DNA of 64,000 nt from Gammaproteobacteria bacterium Ga0077536. GTDB lineage: Bacteria; Pseudomonadota; Gammaproteobacteria; Ga0077536. The DNA is taken from the NCBI GenBank assembly GCA_001464935.1, contig LNEL01000055.1:1-64000 (forward strand). Direction: 5' to 3'. The translations under genes and the position numbers were made by a program. Position 1 is the first letter of the stretch, and each line of letters starts with the position of its first letter. The notes under the pieces are model-generated. The model saw nothing but the letters and a program-made list of their open reading frames with translations. It was not told the DNA's origin and did not search any database. This document shows positions 1 through 8,381 of this stretch, piece by piece.

Positions 1-222
1 GGCAAATCCAGACAGTGCTGCCTGGCGGAGACTTTCGAGCGAAACCGTGTCAGCCGCGAGGCTCTTGTTAAGGACGATATTGTTGAAATCGTCGAAAACG
101 AACGGGCCGTGTAACCCGGGAAAGTAGGCGCCAGCCGTAACCAGCAGGAGCAGGAGCAACCAGAAAAAAGGTCTTTCGGTGTGACGCGGCGTCAACCCTC
201 GGTCGTTCTGAAGGGAGGACAC
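1..222 (-). CDS. N-terminus of membrane GT-C-like glycosyltransferase (partial)
   Basis: The frame is open on the minus strand and runs off the window edge, giving about 73 residues. It shows a short basic N-terminus, one strongly hydrophobic segment (FFWLLLLLLVTAGAYF) and then the loop GPFVFDDFNNIVLN. A pair of acidic residues in the first loop after the first membrane helix is typical of GT-C transferases, and the FVFDD..NI..N pattern resembles TMTC-like membrane proteins with C-terminal TPRs. The start is uncertain: GTG at 222 or TTG at 195. It lies downstream of pilA on the same strand, behind a terminator, a position often occupied by pilin glycosylation genes. Its function is inferred and most of the gene is outside the window. 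Confidence 0.55.
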   Translation of the reverse strand, partial: MSSLQNDRGLTPRHTERPFFWLLLLLLVTAGAYFPGLHGPFVFDDFNNIVLNKSLAADTVSLESLRQAALSGFA

Positions 223-245
223 TGCTGAACTGCGGCTATCACTTG

Positions 246-278
246 AAAAAGCGCCCCGGCGCGAGGCTCGGGGCGCTT
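246..278 (-). terminator. Rho-independent terminator downstream of pilA
   Basis: On the minus strand the stem AAGCGCCCC pairs with GGGGCGCTT around a GC-rich 12-base spacer, and a T-run follows directly. It lies about 20 bases past the pilA stop codon, in the right orientation for ending the pilin message. Confidence 0.8.
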
Positions 279-297
279 CATTCAGCTCGCTAAAGGA

Positions 298-682
298 CTA
301 GCGGCAGCTGGACGGACGGTACTTCGGCTCCAGGGTGCCGCCGCGGCAATCCCAGGTCACAGCACCGTCGGCAGTCGTCGGCGTGGAACGTGACTTCAAT
401 CGCACTGGAGGCAGTCACGTTAACCGAGCCGACGTCGTTGCCCTTGATCGAGGTCGAGGACGACAAACCGGCAGACGCATTGCTGACCGGCAGCGCGCCG
501 TTGCTCGCGAAGAACTCGGACACCGCGGTCTTGCCGGCGGACGCCAGGCTCAGGCCTTCAGTGACCTTCGCGCGGATCGTGTAGTCCTGGTAGGCCGGGA
601 TGGCGACGGCGGCCAGGATGCCGATGATCGCAACCACGATCATCAGTTCGATAAGCGTAAAACCCTGTTGGACTTTTTTCAT
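298..682 (-). pseudogene. pilA: Type IV major pilin PilA, frameshifted by one extra base
   Basis: The N-terminus [17 protein letters not shown] is a classical class III signal: short basic leader, cleavage after Gly, then Phe+1 and Glu+5, followed by the hydrophobic assembly helix. It is the substrate of the PilD encoded at 16798 and the pilus subunit extended by PilB. The reading frame breaks near codon 99. Removing one of the two G's at 385-386 (plus strand) restores the pilin C-terminus with its disulfide-loop cysteines, [17 protein letters not shown], and a stop at 298, giving 127 residues. Without that change the frame reads into unrelated sequence and stops at 290. An AGGAG ribosome site precedes the ATG. 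Either a sequencing error or a real mutation or phase variant could explain it. Confidence 0.9.
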
Positions 683-714
683 GACATTCTCCTGATGGAC
701 AATTAGTGGACTCT

Positions 715-737
715 CAGTGCCGCGGGCCGCGGCACTG
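715..737 (-). other. Perfect palindrome in the pilA 5' leader
   Basis: CAGTGCCGCGG and CCGCGGCACTG are exact inverted copies separated by a single G. The palindrome lies between the inferred sigma-54 start site (about 797) and the pilA ATG (682), roughly 30 bases upstream of the ATG. In RNA it could form a very stable hairpin; in DNA it could be an operator. No T-run follows, so it is not an ordinary terminator. Confidence 0.6.
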
Positions 738-807
738 GGTGCGGCTCGTCTGGCGTTTCTCTCCTCGCACCGTCGAGTCAGCCCCGGCAGCGCGTTGTCC
801 TGTATCG

Positions 808-823
808 AGCATCAAGCGTGCCA
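808..823 (-). promoter_or_regulatory. Sigma-54 promoter of pilA
   Basis: On the minus strand the sequence TGGCACGCTTGATGCT matches the -24/-12 consensus TGGCACG-N4-TTGCW, with the invariant GG and GC exactly ten bases apart and one mismatch in the -12 element. It would start transcription near 797, leaving a leader of about 115 nt before the pilA ATG. Pilin genes are the classical target of PilR, whose gene lies immediately upstream. Confidence 0.82.
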
Positions 824-1175
824 GCTTTAGCCTTTCCTCGATTCTGTGTTCCGGATCACACGAATACGCCAGCACTGGGGCTTGAATCGCTTGCCAGGGC
901 GCCCGGACGCCGTAAGCCGCCGCGAGTTGACGTCGGTGCGCGGCAGAATGTGACGCTGGACGTCACTTTGCGCAGGGCATGTCGGGCCGGGTGGTGCCCG
1001 CACGGGCTCTGCATGAAGGAGGAAAGAGGGCCTGCTGCCGCGGTCCGCGGGCAGGGAGGCCCCTTCAGCGGGTCGATCTTCCGCCGGTCGGCTGCTTCTG
1101 CCTGATCTTCGATCAGGCGCGCCGGGCCTGGACGGCGAGACCGGGCACGCGCAGGCCCGACGGCGGCGCCGGCCG
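824..1175. other. 352-bp pilR-pilA intergenic region with inverted repeats
   Basis: I see no gene here. The open frames across it have no start context or recognisable domain. It holds candidate upstream activator sites (926-966), including GTGACG-CTGGA-CGTCAC at 950-966 and TTGACGTC at 927-934, about 130-170 bases upstream of the inferred pilA start, where PilR might bind. Nearer pilR are two hairpins: CCTGCTGCCGCGG/CCGCGGGCAGG at 1031-1055, followed on the minus strand by a CT-rich tail, and the perfect GCCTGATC-TTC-GATCAGGC at 1100-1118. Either could end or protect the pilSR message. The binding-site role is inference. Confidence 0.45.
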
Positions 1176-2522
1176 CTAGTCGAGCCCGAGCTTGTCGAGG
1201 CGATAGCGCAGCGCGCGAAAACTGATGCCCAGCAGTTTCGCCGCCTGGGTCTTGTTCCAGCGGGTTTTCTCGAGGGCATCGAGGATCCGCTTGCGTTCGA
1301 CGTCGTCGAGGTAGGGCTGCAGTTCGCCGTCGGGCGGCTCGAGATCCGCCTGCGCCGCGGACGACCCAGCCGGCTCGCCGCCGTCGGCCGGCAGTTGCAG
1401 GTCGTCGACCGTGATTTCGTCGCCTTCAGCGAGCGTGCAAGCGCGCTCGAGCACGTTCTCCAGTTCGCGCACATTGCCCGGAAAGCGGTAACGCGTCAGC
1501 GCCGACCATGCTGGCGCGCTCAGGCGCGTGCGCGTGCTGCCGTAGGTCTCGGCCAGACGCTCGAGGAAATGCGTGGCCAGCAGCCCGATGTCGCCGCCGC
1601 GCTCGCGCAGCGGCGGCACCTTCAGTTCGATGACATTGATACGGTAATAGAGGTCCTGGCGGAACGTGCCTGCGGCGACGAGGGCGGCGAGATCCTTGTG
1701 CGTCGCCGACAGGATGCGGCAGTCGACGGCCTGCTCCTGTGCGGCGCCGACGCGCCGGATCCGCTTTTCCTGGATCGCGCGCAGCAGCTTGACCTGCATC
1801 TGCAGCGGCAGCTCCGCCACTTCGTCGAGAAACAGCGTGCCACCGCTCGCTGCCTCGAACAGCCCGATCTTGTCGGTGACGGCGCCGGTGAAGCTGCCTT
1901 TGACGTGGCCGAACAGCTCGCTCTCGATCAGCTCGTGCGGAATCGCGCCGCAGTTCACCGGCACGAAGGCCTGCGCCGCGCGCGGGCCCTGCTCGTGAAT
2001 CAGGCGCGCGACGAGTTCCTTGCCAGTGCCGGATTCGCCGCTGATGTAGACCGGCGCCTGGCTGCGGGCGAGCTTCGCAATCGTTTCCTGCAGGCGCAGG
2101 ATCGTCGGCGACTGACCGATCAGTGCGCGCGTCGACGCCACCGCGACGGCCGGCTGTGTGACCTTGATCGCCTGGCCCACGAGATTGCGCAGATCGGCGA
2201 GGTCGACCGGCTTGTTGACGAAGTCGAAGGCGCCGCTCTTCAGGGCCTGGATCGCAGCCTCCATGCTGCCGTGGGCGGTGATCACCGCGACCGGCAGCGA
2301 TGGATGTCGGGTCTGGATCCACGTGACCAGATCCAGCCCGTTGCCATCGGGCAGCCGCATGTCGGTCAGGCACAGGTCGAAGTGCGCGTCGGCCAGCGCA
2401 TCACGCGCTTCGCCGAGCGTGGCGGCCGATGTGCAGTCGATGCCCATGCGGCCGAGCGTGATGGTCACGAGCTCCCGGATGTCGGGTTCGTCATCGACGA
2501 TCAGGGCCTGTGGTCTGCTCAT
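1176..2522 (-). CDS. pilR: Sigma-54-dependent response regulator PilR
   Basis: 448 residues with three domains. A receiver occupies residues 5-118 (phospho-acceptor D54 in LTDMRLPDG). A AAA+ sigma-54 activator domain covers about 135-370, with Walker A GESGTGKE at 162-169, GSFTGA at 209-214 for contact with sigma-54, and Walker B GGTLFLDE at 227-234. A C-terminal Fis-type helix-turn-helix contains KTQAAKLLGISFRALRYRL. PilR activates pilin transcription, and a sigma-54 promoter lies ahead of pilA just downstream. pilS ends 7 bases upstream of this start, so the pair is one operon. The GSFTGA form, instead of GAFTGA, is normal for PilR. Confidence 0.95.
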   Translation of the reverse strand: MSRPQALIVDDEPDIRELVTITLGRMGIDCTSAATLGEARDALADAHFDLCLTDMRLPDGNGLDLVTWIQTRHPSLPVAVITAHGSMEAAIQALKSGAFDFVNKPVDLADLRNLVGQAIKVTQPAVAVASTRALIGQSPTILRLQETIAKLARSQAPVYISGESGTGKELVARLIHEQGPRAAQAFVPVNCGAIPHELIESELFGHVKGSFTGAVTDKIGLFEAASGGTLFLDEVAELPLQMQVKLLRAIQEKRIRRVGAAQEQAVDCRILSATHKDLAALVAAGTFRQDLYYRINVIELKVPPLRERGGDIGLLATHFLERLAETYGSTRTRLSAPAWSALTRYRFPGNVRELENVLERACTLAEGDEITVDDLQLPADGGEPAGSSAAQADLEPPDGELQPYLDDVERKRILDALEKTRWNKTQAAKLLGISFRALRYRLDKLGLD

Positions 2523-2529
2523 AAACGCC

Positions 2530-4161
2530 TCATGCGCTCAGTTGCTGTCGATCGGGATGGGCGAAGAGGATGCGGAAGGTGCACCCGTCGGCGCCGTGCG
2601 CGGCGAGCGCGAGCGTGGCCTGATTCGCCTCGCACAGCTCGCGCGCGATGTAGAGCCCGAGCCCGGTGCCGCCGCCGCCGCTGGTGAAAAACGGTTCGAA
2701 AATCTGCTCGGCGACCGCGTCGGCCATGCCCGTGCCGCTGTCGACGATGTCCACGTACGGGCGCTGGCTCTGCCCGTGGCGCCCGCACACGAAACGCAGC
2801 AACGGCGCCCGCTGACTGTAGCGCAGCGCGTTCTCGCACAGGTTCCACAGCACCTGGTGCAGCTGGCTCCGGTCCATGCGCACGATGATATCAGGGTCAT
2901 TCCACTCGCAGACGACGTCGCCGTCGGCCAGCGCCCTGCGTTCGACCAGTTCGGCGATGAAGCTCGTGAGCCACGGCCGCAATTCGAAACTTTCGGCGAC
3001 CGCGAGTTCGCGCCGGCCGATCATCATCACGTTCTTGATGATCGCGTTCATGCGCCGTGAATGCTCTTCGATGATTTCGAGCAGGCGGCGGTCTTCGCGG
3101 CCGAGGTCGGGCGACTCGGACAGCAGTTGCCCCGCGTGGCTGATGGCGCCCAGCGGATTGCGGATCTCGTGCGCGATGCTCGCGGTCAGCCGGCCGAGCG
3201 ACGCGAGTTTGATCTGCTGGGCGCGCTGCTGGGTTTCGGCGGCGTCTTCGAGGAACACGAGCGTGTTCTCGCCGACGCCGACGCCGAGGTTCGTGAATGA
3301 CACGATGGCCTGGCCGCCTCGGCCATCGAGTTCGATCGGCGTCTTGCGATTCTCGCTGCGCGCGACCCAGGCGTGGCGGGCGCCGTTGAGCGCGGGCGAG
3401 ACGGTTTCGAGCGGTTGCCCGTCGACCTCGCCAGTGATGCCGAGCATCCGCTCCGCGGCCTGGTTCAGCAGCAGCACCCGCAGCGTGTCGTCGAGTACGA
3501 CGATGCCGGAACGCATGCGCTGCACGATGTGCTCGTTCAGCTCCGCCATGGTCTGCAGATCGCGCGCGCGGGCCGCCGCGAGCGCCTCGCTGCGTCGCGC
3601 CTGTTCGGCGAGCCACGAGGCGAGGATGGCGGTGCCGAAACAGGCCGCGCCGAGCAGGCCCGCCTGGGTGTAGCTCGCGACCGAGTACTCGTAGCGCAGC
3701 ACGCCGTAGAAGGTCTCGCCGAGCACCGCGAAAGTCGACAACGCGGCAAACGCGACCGCCGCGCGCCAGCTGGCGAGCAGGCAGGCGCCGGCGATGGCGA
3801 TCACCAGCAGGATGCCGAAACCGCCGGCGACGCCGCCCGACGCGTGCATCAGGAAGGTCAGGGCGACGATGTCGAGCAGCACCTGCGCGTTGCGCAGCAG
3901 GGCGAGGCCGCCGGCGCGCCGCTCGACGTAGAAATGGAAGACCGTGGCCAGCGCGAGATAGGTCACGGAGGTCCAGAGAATCTGCTTCTCGTCGAACTGG
4001 GTGAAGTTCGGTGGCAGCCGTCCGAAGCCGCTCAGCACGGCGAACAGGCCGGCGATGATCAGCCGGTAGAGATTGAAGTAGCGCAGCGCGCGCCACGCCC
4101 GCTCCAGCGCGATCGTACGGTCGGGCAACCCGCGGAACAGGCTCGGGGCGTCGCTACGCAC
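2530..4161 (-). CDS. pilS: Membrane sensor histidine kinase PilS
   Basis: About 543 residues if the GTG at 4159-4161 is the start. That codon sits just upstream of the neighbouring gene's stop and overlaps it by 8 bases; a GTG at 4185 is an alternative. Six hydrophobic segments lie in residues 25-185, followed by a coiled linker, a PAS-like domain (about 205-310), the H-box SIAHEIRNPLG with H331, and a HATPase domain with the N, G1 and G2 boxes (DSGTGMAD, GGGGTGLGL). In Pseudomonas PilS senses pilin levels in the membrane and controls PilR phosphorylation; the same pairing is expected here. Confidence 0.93.
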   Translation of the reverse strand: MRSDAPSLFRGLPDRTIALERAWRALRYFNLYRLIIAGLFAVLSGFGRLPPNFTQFDEKQILWTSVTYLALATVFHFYVERRAGGLALLRNAQVLLDIVALTFLMHASGGVAGGFGILLVIAIAGACLLASWRAAVAFAALSTFAVLGETFYGVLRYEYSVASYTQAGLLGAACFGTAILASWLAEQARRSEALAAARARDLQTMAELNEHIVQRMRSGIVVLDDTLRVLLLNQAAERMLGITGEVDGQPLETVSPALNGARHAWVARSENRKTPIELDGRGGQAIVSFTNLGVGVGENTLVFLEDAAETQQRAQQIKLASLGRLTASIAHEIRNPLGAISHAGQLLSESPDLGREDRRLLEIIEEHSRRMNAIIKNVMMIGRRELAVAESFELRPWLTSFIAELVERRALADGDVVCEWNDPDIIVRMDRSQLHQVLWNLCENALRYSQRAPLLRFVCGRHGQSQRPYVDIVDSGTGMADAVAEQIFEPFFTSGGGGTGLGLYIARELCEANQATLALAAHGADGCTFRILFAHPDRQQLSA

Positions 4162-4375
4162 GCGGCTGGGGCGGATGCGACGCACAGGTGTAGTGATCCG
4201 GCCGGCGCTGCACGGCCTCGGTGGCCGGCAGGTACACGCCGCACTCTTCACAGCGGACCATGCGCCCGCCGTAGGCATCCTCGCGCGGCCGGCGGGTGGC
4301 CGCCTGCCAGCGCCGCCACAGCATCAGGCCCACCCACACCACGAGCCCGATGACGAGCAGATTCTTCAAGCCCAT
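4154..4375 (-). CDS. PP0621-family small membrane zinc-ribbon-like protein
   Basis: 73 residues starting MGLKNLLVIGLVVWVGLML. One transmembrane helix is followed by a basic stretch and a C-terminal CEECGVYLP...YTCASH pattern that could hold a metal ion with two Cys pairs/His. It resembles the PP0621 family often found upstream of pilS. I chose the ATG at 4375 because the membrane helix begins there; longer frames add residues without matching character. It overlaps the pilS start and is probably its co-transcribed first gene. Function unknown. Confidence 0.7.
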   Translation of the reverse strand: MGLKNLLVIGLVVWVGLMLWRRWQAATRRPREDAYGGRMVRCEECGVYLPATEAVQRRPDHYTCASHPPQPRA

Positions 4376-4637
4376 GACGCGCAACTTCCTCTGACCGGGG
4401 GGCAGGTGCCGGACGCCGATGCGTGCATCGGCGCGCATGTATCCGATATAGTTTGCGCCAGCGTCGGCGCGCTGCAAATGACCGAAGAAGATGAGCTTCG
4501 CAGCGGCCAGGTCGACGACAACCGGCCGGACCCACCTTGGCCCCGGTGCCCACGCCGGGGACTGACGTCACCCCGCCCCGTGTATCGACGCGCGACGACG
4601 ACCCGCAACGGAAAATCGAGCAGCTTGGAGTGGATCG

Positions 4638-5801
4638 ATGAACCTGCATGAGTATCAGGCGAAACAGCTATTCAGCGAATACGGCATTCCCATCCTGCCG
4701 GGCAAAGTGGCCCGCAGCGCAGAGGAAGCCATGGCCAATGCGAAAGCCCTCGGTGGCGCCGCCTGGCTGGTGAAGGCCCAGGTGCATGCCGGCGGCCGCG
4801 GCAAGGCCGGTGGCGTGAAGTTCGTGAAGTCCGTCGAGGACGTGGGCGCCGCCGCCGGCGCCCTCCTCGGTACCCAGCTCGTGACCAAGCAGTCCGGGCC
4901 GACCGGGCAGCCGATCAACTGCGTGCTGGTCGACAGCGCGGCCCAGATTGCGCACGAACTGTATCTTGGCGCGGTCGTCGACCGCGGCAGCCGCCGCGTG
5001 ACCTTCATGGCCTCGCGCGCCGGTGGCATGGACATCGAGGAAGTCGCGGCGGAAACGCCGGAGAAGATCTTCACCGCCAGCATCGACCCGGTGCTCGGCC
5101 TGCAGGACTACCAGACCCGCCTGCTCGGCTTCGCGCTCGAACTTGACGATACCCAGCGCAAGCAGCTGACGACGATCCTGCGCGGCCTCTACCGCCTGTT
5201 CATCGACAAGGACCTGTCGCTGCTCGAGATCAATCCGCTCGCGATCCTCGCCGACGGCAGCCTCACCGCGCTCGACGGCAAGATCAACATCGACGACAAC
5301 GCGCTTTATCGGCAGTCCATCGCCGATTGGCGCGACGCCAGCCAGGAAGACGACAAGGAGCGGCGGGCGAAGGAATTCGACCTCAACTACGTGACGCTCG
5401 ACGGCAACATCGCCTGCATGGTGAACGGTGCGGGCCTCGCGATGGCGACGATGGACGTGGTCAAGCTGTACGGCGGCGAGCCGGCGAATTTCCTCGACGT
5501 CGGCGGCGGCACCACCGCGGCGCGAGTCGCGGAGGCGTTCAAGATCATCACCTCGGATCCGAACGTGAAGGCCATTCTGGTCAACATCTTCGGCGGCATC
5601 GTGCGTTGCGATCTGATCGCCACCGGCATCATCCAGGCGGTCAAGGAAGTCGGGGTCACGGTGCCCGTCGTCGCGCGCCTCGAAGGCACGAACGTCGACG
5701 AAGGCAAGCGTCTGCTCGCCGAGAGTGGGCTCGCGATCCTGAGCGCTGAAAATCTGGGCGATGCCGCGCGCAAGGTCGTCGCGGCCGTCGGGGGGAAATA
5801 A
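4638..5801 (+). CDS. sucC: Succinate-CoA ligase, beta subunit
   Basis: 387 residues, the standard family length, starting [18 protein letters not shown]. The N-terminal ATP-grasp fold carries the nucleotide-binding stretch [13 protein letters not shown], and the C-terminal CoA-ligase domain contains [14 protein letters not shown]. With SucD it interconverts succinyl-CoA and succinate with ADP/ATP phosphorylation in the TCA cycle. A TTGGAG ribosome site precedes the ATG. sucD begins 3 bases after the stop. The genes for 2-oxoglutarate dehydrogenase, which often adjoin sucCD, are not in this window. Confidence 0.97.
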   Translation: MNLHEYQAKQLFSEYGIPILPGKVARSAEEAMANAKALGGAAWLVKAQVHAGGRGKAGGVKFVKSVEDVGAAAGALLGTQLVTKQSGPTGQPINCVLVDSAAQIAHELYLGAVVDRGSRRVTFMASRAGGMDIEEVAAETPEKIFTASIDPVLGLQDYQTRLLGFALELDDTQRKQLTTILRGLYRLFIDKDLSLLEINPLAILADGSLTALDGKINIDDNALYRQSIADWRDASQEDDKERRAKEFDLNYVTLDGNIACMVNGAGLAMATMDVVKLYGGEPANFLDVGGGTTAARVAEAFKIITSDPNVKAILVNIFGGIVRCDLIATGIIQAVKEVGVTVPVVARLEGTNVDEGKRLLAESGLAILSAENLGDAARKVVAAVGGK

Positions 5802-5804
5802 GCA

Positions 5805-6677
5805 ATGTCCGTTCTGATCAACAAGCACACCCGGGTCATCGTCCAGGGCTTCACCGGCAAGCAGGGCACTTTCCACGCCGAACAGGCCATTGCCTACGGC
5901 ACGCAGCTGGTCGGCGGCGTGACCCCGGGCCGCAGCGGTGGCAAACACCTCGATCGGCCGATCTTCGACACCGTGCACGACGCCGTGAAGGCGACGGGCG
6001 CGGACGCCAGCATGATCTTCGTGCCGCCGCCTTACGCGGCCGACGCGATCTGCGAAGCCGTCGACGGCGGCGTGAAGGTCATCGCCTGCATCACCGAGGG
6101 CATTCCGGTGCTCGACATGCTGCGCGTGAAGGCGATGCTGATGACGCGGCCCGACGTCTACCTCATCGGTCCGAACTGCCCGGGGGTGATCACACCGGGC
6201 GAATGCAAGATGGGCATCATGCCGGCGGCCATTCACAAGCCGGGCAAAATCGGCATCGTGTCGCGTTCGGGCACGCTGACCTACGAGGCGGTGCACCAGA
6301 CCACCGGCGTCGGCCTCGGCCAGAGCACCTGCGTCGGCATCGGCGGCGACCCGATCCAGGGCATGAACTTCATCGACGTGCTGACCCTGTTCCAGCAGGA
6401 TCCGCAGACCGAAGGCATCATCATGGTCGGCGAAATCGGCGGCTCGGCCGAGGAAGACGCCGCGGCCTTCATTGCCAAGCACGTGACGAAACCGGTCGTC
6501 GGCTACATCGCGGGTGTCACGGCGCCCCCGGGCAAACGCATGGGGCATGCGGGCGCGATCATTTCCGGCGGCAAGGGCACGGCAGCCGACAAGTACGCCG
6601 CCCTCCAGCAGGCCGGCGTGCACACCGTCAATTCGCCGGCCGACCTCGGCGAAACCATGAAGCGCGTGATGGGCTGA
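5805..6677 (+). CDS. sucD: Succinate-CoA ligase, alpha subunit
   Basis: 290 residues. The N-terminal CoA-binding Rossmann domain has the motif [15 protein letters not shown]. The C-terminal catalytic domain has [14 protein letters not shown], whose His is the phosphorylated intermediate. It forms the heteromeric enzyme with the SucC encoded immediately upstream. A hairpin follows the stop codon and separates it from nadE. Confidence 0.97.
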   Translation: MSVLINKHTRVIVQGFTGKQGTFHAEQAIAYGTQLVGGVTPGRSGGKHLDRPIFDTVHDAVKATGADASMIFVPPPYAADAICEAVDGGVKVIACITEGIPVLDMLRVKAMLMTRPDVYLIGPNCPGVITPGECKMGIMPAAIHKPGKIGIVSRSGTLTYEAVHQTTGVGLGQSTCVGIGGDPIQGMNFIDVLTLFQQDPQTEGIIMVGEIGGSAEEDAAAFIAKHVTKPVVGYIAGVTAPPGKRMGHAGAIISGGKGTAADKYAALQQAGVHTVNSPADLGETMKRVMG

Positions 6678-6682
6678 CGCTG

Positions 6683-6708
6683 ACGGCCCGCCACCAGGCG
6701 GGCCGTTT
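6683..6708 (+). terminator. Hairpin after sucCD, abutting the nadE start
   Basis: ACGGCCCGCC pairs perfectly with GGCGGGCCGT around the loop ACCA and is followed by TT then a C-run, so the U-tract is weak. It begins 6 bases after the sucD stop and ends 6 bases before the nadE ATG. It could be an inefficient terminator or an RNA structure that affects nadE translation. Confidence 0.55.
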
Positions 6709-6714
6709 CCCCCG

Positions 6715-8352
6715 ATGAAAATCGTTCTCGCCCAACTGAATCTCTGCGTCGGCGACATCGCCGGCAACACCGCCCGCATCCTCGAGACCATCGCGCGCGC
6801 CCGCGATGTGGACGGCGCCCGGCTCGTCGCGTTTCCGGAGCTGGCCGTCACCGGCTATCCACCGGAGGATTTGCTGTTCCGGCCCGGCTTTCACGAACGC
6901 GTCGAACACTCGCTGCGCCAGATCGCGGCCGCCGCGCAGGGCATCGCCGTGGTCGTCGGTCACCCCGAGCGCGAAGACGGCGTCCTCTACAACAGCGCGA
7001 GCTTCCTCGAACATGGCAGCGTGCGCGCCGTGTACCGCAAGCAGCGCCTGCCGAACTATGAAGTCTTCGACGAGAAGCGCTATTTCACCGCCGGCGTCAT
7101 GCCCTGCGTCGTCGATGTCGACGGCATGGCGCTGGGCCTTTCGATCTGCGAAGACATCTGGGACGCGACCACGGCGGTCGCCGCACGCGCCGCCGGCGCC
7201 GAGATCCTGCTGAACCTGAACGCCTCACCGTACAGCACGAACAAGCGCGCCGCGCGCCTGAAGGCGCTCGCCACGGCCACCGCGGCCGCGGCGTTGCCGG
7301 TGCTGTACGTGAATCTGGTCGGCGGCCAGGACGAACTGGTGTTCGACGGCGGCTCACTGGCGGTCGATGGCGCCGGCCGGGTGATGGCGGCGGCGAGCGA
7401 GTTCGACGAAGCGCTGCTGGCGGTCGACATCACGCGCACCGGCGGCGGGCTGGTCCTCGCGGGACCGCAGGCACCGGCCATCACCGGCCTCGAAAGCATT
7501 TACCGCGCGCTCGTGCTCGGCGTGCGCGACTACATCGGCAAGAACCATTTCAAGGGCGCGGTGCTCGGGCTGTCCGGCGGCATCGATTCGGCGCTCACGC
7601 TCGCGATCGCGGTCGATGCGCTGGGCGGCGAGAACGTCGCCGCGATCTCGATGCCGTCGCGCTACACCGCGCAGATGAGCATCGACGATGCGCTCGAACA
7701 GGCGCGCGCGCAGGGCTGCGAATGCCATGTCGTGGGCATCGAAGCGCCGTTCACCGCGTTCAACGACATCCTCGCGCCGGTGTTCGCCGGCCGCGACGCC
7801 GACGTCACCGAAGAGAACATCCAGGCACGCTGTCGCGGCATCATCCTGATGGCCTACTCGAACAAGACCGGCCGCATCGTGCTGACCACCGGCAACAAGA
7901 GCGAGATGGCCGTCGGCTACGCGACGCTCTACGGCGACATGGCCGGGGGCTTCGCGCCGCTGAAGGATTGCCCGAAGACGCTGGTCTACGAACTGTCGGT
8001 CTGGCGCAACGCGCAGCAGGCGGCCCCGGTGATCCCGCCGCGGGTGATCGAACGTCCGCCGAGCGCCGAGCTGCGGCCGGACCAGAAGGACTCGGACAGC
8101 CTGCCGCCCTACGACATCCTCGATCCGATCCTCGAGCGCTATGTCGAACTCGACCAGACGCCGCAGCAGATAGCCGCCGCCGGTTTCGCGCTGGACACGG
8201 TGAAGCGGGTGGCGCGGATGGTCGATCGCAACGAGTACAAACGGCGCCAGGCGGCACCGGGCGTGCGACTGACGACGCGGGCCTTCGGCCGCGACCGCCG
8301 CTTCCCGATCACCTCACGCTACCACGAACAGGATCCGGTCCCGGACGCCTGA
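6715..8352 (+). CDS. nadE: Glutamine-dependent NAD+ synthase
   Basis: 545 residues in two domains. The N-terminal nitrilase-type glutaminase (about 1-250) has the triad E42 (AFPELAVTGYPPEDLL), K109 (YRKQRLPNYEVFDEKR) and C145 (LSICEDIW). The C-terminal NAD synthetase domain has the PP-loop SGGIDS at 287-292. It amidates nicotinic acid adenine dinucleotide to NAD using ATP and ammonia tunnelled from glutamine. The ATG follows a CCCCC stretch and has no recognisable Shine-Dalgarno sequence; a strong hairpin ends a few bases before it. Confidence 0.96.
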   Translation: MKIVLAQLNLCVGDIAGNTARILETIARARDVDGARLVAFPELAVTGYPPEDLLFRPGFHERVEHSLRQIAAAAQGIAVVVGHPEREDGVLYNSASFLEHGSVRAVYRKQRLPNYEVFDEKRYFTAGVMPCVVDVDGMALGLSICEDIWDATTAVAARAAGAEILLNLNASPYSTNKRAARLKALATATAAAALPVLYVNLVGGQDELVFDGGSLAVDGAGRVMAAASEFDEALLAVDITRTGGGLVLAGPQAPAITGLESIYRALVLGVRDYIGKNHFKGAVLGLSGGIDSALTLAIAVDALGGENVAAISMPSRYTAQMSIDDALEQARAQGCECHVVGIEAPFTAFNDILAPVFAGRDADVTEENIQARCRGIILMAYSNKTGRIVLTTGNKSEMAVGYATLYGDMAGGFAPLKDCPKTLVYELSVWRNAQQAAPVIPPRVIERPPSAELRPDQKDSDSLPPYDILDPILERYVELDQTPQQIAAAGFALDTVKRVARMVDRNEYKRRQAAPGVRLTTRAFGRDRRFPITSRYHEQDPVPDA

Positions 8353-8381
8353 CGCGCGGCGAAGCGGGCCGGCCCGGCGCG

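Noticed and set aside
818-1105. Small plus-strand frame in the pilR-pilA intergenic region
   Set aside because: No ribosome site or recognisable family; it overlaps the sigma-54 promoter of pilA, so the region is better read as regulatory DNA.
4424-4452. Possible sucC promoter (TGCATC, 17 bases, TATAGT)
   Set aside because: The -10 is good but the -35 matches only two of six positions, and the leader would be almost 180 bases. Too weak to list as a feature.
4668-6851. Minus-strand open frame of 727 codons opposite sucC and sucD
   Set aside because: Antisense to two full-length conserved genes, with His/Asp/Arg-rich low-complexity content and no ribosome site.
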